NCBI RefSeq assembly: GCF_000330505.1
Contig: NW_004440113.1
Location: 89,103 to 153,102, forward strand
Source of the DNA: Entamoeba invadens IP1
Lineage: Eukaryota > Evosea > Mastigamoebida > Endamoebidae
Reading direction: 5' to 3'
Length of the DNA stretch: 64,000 bases
Part shown: positions 58,972 to 64,000 of the stretch, piece after piece
Position numbering within the stretch: the stretch's first letter is position 1
Layout: every line of letters starts with the position of its first letter
Notes under the pieces: model-generated
Database searches by the model: none
Seen by the model: only the letters and a program-made list of their open reading frames with translations
Told to the model about the DNA's origin: nothing
Made by a program: the position numbers and the translations under genes

Positions 58972-59412
58972 GGGGTAGACCTTTCCCACCCTCACCCCGT
59001 CTAAATATAGAATTAATTTACTATATTTTATAATTTTTTAATTATAATTATAGTAAATGGGCGTTTTGGATAATATTAGGTCTGGTTCCCGAATTCAAGA
59101 AATGCCGAAAATTCACCTCGAGTCAGTGGAAACCGAGTAAGACGGAGCATTGAAAAGAAGGCTCTGAAGACACACTCAAACAGTCTGTTTGTGTACCGTT
59201 TCACCCACTTTCCAAGTCCTCCCTTGGCGCGGATCCCCCCTGACCCCCCCGCAAGCGGGGGGGAACCACATCCGCGTCCACACAGTACGGACAAGGAAAG
59301 TGGGCGACATGGGGACGCACAAACAGTGGCTGAAAAGTGGATTCTTTCAAAAAACACTCGCGGCAAATATTTTATTTTGGTAAACGGGGTGAGGGTGGGA
59401 AAGGTCTGCCCC
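58972..59412. mobile_element. 441-bp GC-rich MULE-like MITE with 9-bp target duplication
   Basis: Terminal inverted repeats of 29 bp: the left begins GGGGTAGACCTTTCCCACCC and the right, reverse-complemented, begins GGGGCAGACCTTTCCCACCC; one mismatch in 29. The direct repeat CAAATACAC flanks both ends (58963..58971 and 59413..59421). Nine-base duplications are typical of Mutator-like elements. The interior is a foldback, with TCTGTTTGTG facing CACAAACAG and CCCACTTTCC facing GGAAAGTGGG, and contains a C7-GCAAGC-G7 hairpin at 59244..59263. Its G+C is far above the surroundings. The ORFs inside it in both directions are by-products of the palindrome. Confidence 0.85.
59244..59263. repeat. GC hairpin inside the MITE
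   Basis: Seven C, GCAAGC, seven G: a 9-bp GC-only stem with an AA loop, exceptional in this AT-rich window. Confidence 0.85.
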
Positions 59413-59541
59413 CAAATACACATTCAATTTTTATTATTTCATAATTAAAAATTCATTGTTGGTTAATCAAAAAAAGTCTTAAATTTATAGTTATAAAAGA
59501 ACGTTAATAAAGATGGTTGTCGTTTTTTATTTGATAACATA

Positions 59542-59718
59542 GAGTCTGTCTTTTAAAGTTATCTGGTACCTTTTTTACCAAAAAATTGGAATATTTTGGG
59601 AAACCGTTCTATAAATCCATCCCAATTGTTCACAGTTTTTTTTACATTTTTCATGCCCGTTGTTTAGAGATAATCAAAGCTATTTTTTGTCTACCAGATA
59701 ACATTAAAAGACCGACTT
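59542..59718. mobile_element. 177-bp TA-flanked MITE upstream of the alkyl sulfatase gene
   Basis: The left end GAGTCTGTCTTTTAAAGTTA and the right end, reverse-complemented, AAGTCGGTCTTTTAATGTTA continue identically as TCTGGTA; 24 of 27 positions match. TA lies at 59540-59541 and 59719-59720. There is no coding capacity. A related left end sits at 11686. Confidence 0.75.
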
Positions 59719-59947
59719 TATAATGAAAAGTAAAAATTAAAATTTAAAAAGCCAAAAGGCCAAAAAAAAATAAAAATAATCGAAATGTTGATAATATAAA
59801 TTCAAATTTATGTATTTTATTATAATTTTTTAATCTTATTTTGTAAAAGCAATCAAACATCCACTTTTTTGAAGTTTCAAAGATCAAAAAAGTGTTAAAG
59901 ATTTTTCTTATTAAATACAATTAAAATGCAATTCAAAGTTGGGTTGA

Positions 59948-59956
59948 TATTTAAAG
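59948..59956 (+). promoter_or_regulatory. TATA-like element of the alkyl sulfatase gene
   Basis: TATTTAAAG, 27 nt upstream of the ATG; close to the Entamoeba GTATTTAAA core element. Confidence 0.5.
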
Positions 59957-59983
59957 AGTTTTTTGTTTTAAAAAACAGAGTCA

Positions 59984-61855
59984 ATGGCTTCTTTATATAC
60001 AAAAGCTGCAAATTCCGCTTTCCGTAATGTTTATGACCTCACTTATGAAGGTGATTACAAAGACTCTTTTGAAGGTTTCTATGCTGACATGAAAGGTGAA
60101 CTGAACAAAGAGACGATTCCCGAGTTGATGTCTCATTATCCAACAGTAGAGCAAATAAACAAAGACTGCCCAGACACAGTGAATCCAAGTTATTTCAAAC
60201 AGAATCATTTGGACGATTGTGAAGGTGTATTTGAAGTCATTCCAAAGAAGATATATCAAGTGAGACCACGGTCTATTGATTATGCCAATTTCACGGTTGT
60301 AAGAGGAAAGACTGGTTGGGTTATAGTCGATTGTATGTCATCAGTCTATTCTTGCAAAACATGTTTTGATCTCATTCAAAATACAGTAGAAAAATTGAAA
60401 GTTTCAGCAATCATAGTCACACATTCCCATGGTGACCATTATATGGGATATGACGCAGTTGGATATGATACCGTTCCACTCTATTTACCAGACAATTTCA
60501 AGCAGATGTGTTTTGATGAAAATGTATGCACTGTTGAGGTAATGGGAAGACGAAGTGAATATCAATGCGGTGTCTACAATAAGTCTCCAAATATGGTTGG
60601 AAGTTGTTTGGCGCCTTCAAGACTTCCAAAAGTTGATGGTAAAAGTGGGTCATATCCACACTCACAAAACACGACTTATATCAAAGAGAATTGCACTTTA
60701 GAAGTCGATGGCCTTCAAGTCGATTTTATTCCAACTCCAGACACAGAAGCACCAGCAAATATGATGTGTTACTTTAAAGATTATGAAACATTAAGTGCAG
60801 CAGATAACATGTTACACTTTTTACACAATTTGGTCACACTTCGTGGTGCCAAAGTACGCAGTGGAAAGTTGTGGAGTAAATGTATTGATGATGCCATTGT
60901 CAAGTATGGAAAGACTGTTCAACATCACTTTGGTGGACATGACTGGCATTTGAATGGAAACGAAAAGATCAATCATTATTGGGTTGTCCAGAGAGACATG
61001 TTCAAATATCAACATGACCAAGCACTAAGATATGCCAACAAAGGGTACACTCCAAACGAAATAGCAGACGTTGTGCAATTTCCAAAGAGTTTAGCCACAG
61101 AACATTGCTGCAGAGGGTTTTATGGTAATTTGAAAAATAATGTGAAGTCGCAATACATGATGTATCTTGGGTGGTATGATAACAATGTTGCACATTTAAA
61201 TGAACTTCCGCCAAAAGAAATATCATTGAAATATGTAGAAGCTTGTGGTGGTATAGAGAAGGCGCTTGCAGTGGGTCAAAAGGCTTATGATTGTGGAGAA
61301 TATAGATGGGCTTCTACTATATTAAACTATGTTGTCTTTGCCGACAAAACAAATCAAAAAGCAAGAAACTTATTGGCAGATGTCTACGACCAATTGGCGT
61401 ACCAATGTGAAAGTGCTTTGTGGGTCAATTCTTATAACACTGCAGCTATTGAGTTAAGAAATTTAGATTGGAAACAACCAAGACCAAAGGGTGTACCATT
61501 CAATGAATACCCTATTTCGGCATTTTGTGATTTAATGTGTGTTTCTGTCGATCCAAAGGTACTTGGTAACATGTTTGAGACTGTCAAAGTTGTATACAAA
61601 GATACAAAAGAAGAAAGAAATTTAGTGGTCAGCAATGGCACCTTACATGTTAGAGAGTGTAATATAGATGACACTTTCACCGCTTCTATTGAAGGAAATA
61701 GAAAGGACGTTTGCGAACTTTTGCAAAAGAATTTGACTTTTGATGATGCAATGAAAGATACAAATTTCAAATTTACTGGAGTGGAAATTGTGAAAAAGCT
61801 CCTTGAAGCATTAGACTTTTCTGTGAAATACTATAACTTCGTTGAGCCACAGTAA
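59984..61855 (+). CDS. Alkyl sulfatase (SdsA1-type, metallo-beta-lactamase fold)
   Basis: A 623-residue enzyme of the bacterial SdsA1/BDS1 group, which hydrolyses primary or secondary alkyl sulfates to alcohol and sulfate. The zinc motif THSHGDH (146-152) gives His147, His149, Asp151 and His152. Further conserved blocks are PDTEAPANMMCYF, LSAADNMLHFLHNLVTLRG and HHFGGHDWH. The helical dimerisation domain (about 390-500, with GYTPNEIADVVQFPKSLA and SQYMMYLGWYDNN) and a C-terminal SCP2-like lipid-binding domain (about 505-623) complete the usual architecture. No signal peptide is present, unlike the exported bacterial enzymes, so it should be cytosolic. The family is rare in eukaryotes and suggests lateral transfer. 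Endogenous sulfolipids are possible substrates; that is inference. Confidence 0.92.
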   Translation: MASLYTKAANSAFRNVYDLTYEGDYKDSFEGFYADMKGELNKETIPELMSHYPTVEQINKDCPDTVNPSYFKQNHLDDCEGVFEVIPKKIYQVRPRSIDYANFTVVRGKTGWVIVDCMSSVYSCKTCFDLIQNTVEKLKVSAIIVTHSHGDHYMGYDAVGYDTVPLYLPDNFKQMCFDENVCTVEVMGRRSEYQCGVYNKSPNMVGSCLAPSRLPKVDGKSGSYPHSQNTTYIKENCTLEVDGLQVDFIPTPDTEAPANMMCYFKDYETLSAADNMLHFLHNLVTLRGAKVRSGKLWSKCIDDAIVKYGKTVQHHFGGHDWHLNGNEKINHYWVVQRDMFKYQHDQALRYANKGYTPNEIADVVQFPKSLATEHCCRGFYGNLKNNVKSQYMMYLGWYDNNVAHLNELPPKEISLKYVEACGGIEKALAVGQKAYDCGEYRWASTILNYVVFADKTNQKARNLLADVYDQLAYQCESALWVNSYNTAAIELRNLDWKQPRPKGVPFNEYPISAFCDLMCVSVDPKVLGNMFETVKVVYKDTKEERNLVVSNGTLHVRECNIDDTFTASIEGNRKDVCELLQKNLTFDDAMKDTNFKFTGVEIVKKLLEALDFSVKYYNFVEPQ

Positions 61856-62087
61856 GTCATTTTTTCTTTGGTTTTTTGTTTAATTTTAAATTTTAATAAA
61901 TGTTTTATATGTTGTAATTAACATCATTAAATTATAATTAATATCATTGTTGATACCATCAACTTTTAAATGGTGATGATAAATAAGAAAATATAAAAAG
62001 TAGACTCAATTAACTTCAACACAAATAAATTGTAAACAAACTATTTTAATAGTAAAATATAGTTTTATTTATATTTTAAAATAACAA
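61856..62087. other. Intergenic after alkyl sulfatase
   Basis: AT-rich 3' flank leading into the duplicated ubiquitin upstream region. Confidence 0.4.
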
Positions 62088-62178
62088 CCACGTCATTGAA
62101 GTGTTGCATAAATAGAACAAATAAACCATTAGTTTAATAGTAAAATAATTATTACAAAACAATCCACGTCATTGAAGT
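62049..62178 (+). promoter_or_regulatory. Tandemly duplicated upstream region of ubiquitin with ACGTCA sites
   Basis: CCACGTCATTGAAGT occurs at 62088..62102 and 62164..62178, 76 bp apart. Each is preceded by a TTTAATAGTAAAATA block, so the upstream DNA is a partial tandem duplication. ACGTCA is a bZIP-type core; a regulatory role is inferred. A TATA-like GGTTTAAATA follows at 62189..62198. Confidence 0.5.
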
Positions 62179-62245
62179 TTTTGAATGAGGTTTAAATAAC
62201 ACAAAAAATAGAATAAAAGGGCAACAAAACTTTGAAAGTCAGACA

Positions 62246-62479
62246 ATGCAAATCTTTGTGAAGACCCTCACTGGAAAGACCATCACATTGGAAGTCGAGC
62301 CAAACGACTCAATTGACGCCATTAAGGCAAAAATCCAAGAGAAGGAAGGTATTCCCCCAGATCAACAAAGACTCATCTTCGCTGGCAAGCAACTTGAAGA
62401 GGGAAAGACGTTGTCTGACTATAACATTCAGAAGGAGTCCACTCTCCACCTTGTCTTGAGATTAAGAGGTGGCTTCTAA
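62246..62479 (+). CDS. Ubiquitin, single unit
   Basis: A 77-residue protein: a 76-residue ubiquitin ending LRLRGG plus one extra Phe, which a deubiquitinase must remove to mature it. All seven lysines are present, including Lys48 ([11 protein letters not shown]) and Lys63 (NIQKEST), as are the Leu8/Ile44/Val70 surface residues. It differs from animal ubiquitin mainly at 19-28 ([12 protein letters not shown]). Unlike most eukaryotic genes it is neither a head-to-tail polyubiquitin nor fused to a ribosomal protein. Role: covalent tagging of proteins in cytosol and nucleus. Confidence 0.98.
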   Translation: MQIFVKTLTGKTITLEVEPNDSIDAIKAKIQEKEGIPPDQQRLIFAGKQLEEGKTLSDYNIQKESTLHLVLRLRGGF

Positions 62480-62781
62480 ATTCATTCGTCTCTTAGATTC
62501 GTATGGATTTGTAATTCATTACTTCGTTAACTTTGTTTAGTTATAACACGCGTTTAATGTATTGATGTCATCAGAAAGCAATAAAGCTAACATCAAAGTT
62601 AATTATCAATAATAAGTTTTTTCATTGTGTGTGAAATTAACTCAACACACAAATGATTAAATGCAGAGAGAGAAATGCCGAATTTTTAATTACAAAATTG
62701 TATGTATAAAATGTATCGAGTGAAATGAATATTTATAAAAAATAGAACAGTAAAACCTCTCAATAGTGAGTCCCCCATTAA
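62480..62781. other. Intergenic with a possible transposon terminus
   Basis: Contains CAGTAAAACCTCTCAATA at about 62747, which resembles terminal repeats of Tigger/pogo-type elements (CAGTxxAACCTCT). No partner repeat lies inside the window. Confidence 0.35.
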
Positions 62782-64000
62782 GAGAATTCTCTCATTAAAG
62801 GTTCTTTCTACATCACTTCTGCGACTGGAAATATTGAATTTAGTGATGGAGTTGTTTCAATTGCATATTACAGTGGTTCATTGTTGACAATTGAAGGCAC
62901 ACAAACAATAATCTCGATTGATAAAACTTCCCTTGACGATCAAACAGCAGTTGCGATCAAAGCTTCTTTAAGTTCCTTGACTCTTCTTTCCACAACAAAG
63001 ACAACCGATATAACCCTTGACCAAACAGTTTTTGTGATGGGCCAAATTGATTACACTGGTACAATAAATGTTGTAGGCAAAAAAAGTCGACACTCGACCT
63101 CACTCACATGACATCATTGAAAGATTCCTCTTCAATAACTTCCTCTGTGGATGGCACGACCATCAAAACTATTTATGAAGCTGCTCCACTTAGTACACTC
63201 AAATTGTCAGATAAATGGGTCACTTCATGTGATAAAATGACTCTAACTTATAATACTCAAAAGGAGAATTGTGGTGAATGTGAAGTTGGTGATGAATACA
63301 ACAATATCTATTTTGATTGTATGGCTTACAAGACAAGTGGTATAAATACACTCACAATTGATGACAATAATTCTGGATTATTTACTAATAAAAAACTAAT
63401 AGTGTATCGAGATGGAATCACTGTATCAAAAGATGTCGTCTTTTCCGAACTGAGTTTGTCAAATAGAAATAACATCTTGATACAATGTACAACCGAAGGA
63501 AGCCAACCAATCGTGAAACCAAAAGTACTCACAGACTACAAGTCACTGACTTTGAAAAATGTTGTTCTTGACTTGACCGGTGTTACTGCTAATATAGCAT
63601 TGGCGTCGCTCACTCTTGTGAACTCAGTTGTGAAATATCCAACTCTTGAAACAAACAATGTGGTAAACATTGGGACCTTATCGATGGACTCTAAAAGTAA
63701 GGTAGAGGTGCCAACCGGATATAAACTTGTTGTTGAGACAGCAAACTTCGATATGTCTACACTCGAAGGTGATAACAATGGTCCACTGATCAACACGGAT
63801 TCATTTGCATCGTTTGTAGTTAATGGAATCGTTTCTGTTCAAGACCCTCCAACAGCAACACATTATATGGTCATTGCAATAAGCACATCAGCACAAGTGT
63901 ATCAAGGCTCTCTGCCAACACAAATCAAAAACAAGTGCTCACAAAGAGCACTAGTGTATAACTCAGACGTTCAGTCATTCAATTGTTCGTCTCTTACACA
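62782..64000 (+). pseudogene. Broken surface-protein-like gene, 3' end outside the window
   Basis: A long coding region without a start codon. From 62782 one frame is open to a TGA at 63109 (SLLTIEGTQTIISIDK, TTDITLDQTVFVMG). At an A7 run (63079-63085) the sense shifts by one base, and the second frame, STLDLTHMTSLKDSSSIT, stays open to the last base. The protein is rich in Ser, Thr, Val, Ile and Asn, in repeated short beta strands (SLTLKNVVLDLTGVTAN, ASLTLVNSVVKYPTL), with a few Cys (NCGECEVGD). It looks like a beta-solenoid extracellular domain of a large surface protein. No signal peptide is present because the 5' end is lost or lies in a missing exon. A missing A in the run could also be an assembly error. 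Confidence 0.6.

Noticed and set aside
59076..59448. Overlapping frames of 64-115 residues in both directions
   Set aside because: They lie in the palindromic MULE-like MITE; open frames arise from its GC-rich symmetry.

Overview
The window looks like nuclear DNA of an Entamoeba species, most likely E. invadens or a close relative. The bases are very AT-rich between genes, and genes are compact. Every intron I could reconstruct starts with GTTTGT and is 67-144 bp long. Gene families typical of this genus are present: a BspA-like leucine-rich-repeat protein, RasGEF and RhoGAP signalling domains, a bacterial-type alkyl sulfatase and deoC, and many DNA transposons. The species call is inference; no rRNA or other marker gene is present.

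Layout. 0.5-10 kb: two members of an unrecognised protein family, an eIF3f-like MPN protein, a small unknown, a secreted unknown and a very divergent Hsp70/Hsp110. 10-24 kb: a nucleoplasmin-like protein with a Lys/Glu tail, an unknown, a GT31-type glycosyltransferase divergent from an SRPK kinase, a three-exon secreted protein, a small secreted beta-rich protein, a two-exon F-box/WD40 protein and an ANTH-domain protein. 24.3-37 kb is a gene desert holding an (ATT)n tract, a broken hAT-like transposase and short coding fossils. 37-43 kb: a BspA-like LRR protein, a two-exon CDK9/12-like kinase, deoC and a sphingomyelin-synthase-like transferase. 44-53 kb is transposon-rich: a complete but decayed pogo-like element with ~61 bp inverted repeats and TA target duplication, a DENND6-like gene, a 100-N gap and a non-autonomous element. 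53-64 kb: a two-exon RasGEF-RhoGAP protein, a three-exon NXF1/Mex67 mRNA exporter, two MITEs, alkyl sulfatase, a single-unit ubiquitin gene and a broken surface-protein-like gene running off the end.

Several genes only make sense after splicing by eye. The ORFs at 58.5-56.6 kb join into one NXF1-type exporter (RNA-binding, LRR, NTF2-like, TAP-C) that carries two additional UBA domains. ORFs at 56.0-52.8 kb join into a RasGEF fused to a RhoGAP domain whose arginine finger appears to be missing. A CDK gene is restored by a 77-bp intron that rebuilds HRDLKPSN. An F-box/WD40 gene gains a 5' exon, and a secreted protein is rebuilt from three exons.

The window also holds at least four short inverted-repeat elements (231 bp, 441 bp, 177 bp and ~890 bp), three with TA duplications and one with a 9-bp duplication of Mutator type. 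I see no operon structure, CRISPR array, tRNA or rRNA gene. Genes appear to be individually transcribed with short intergenic promoters.
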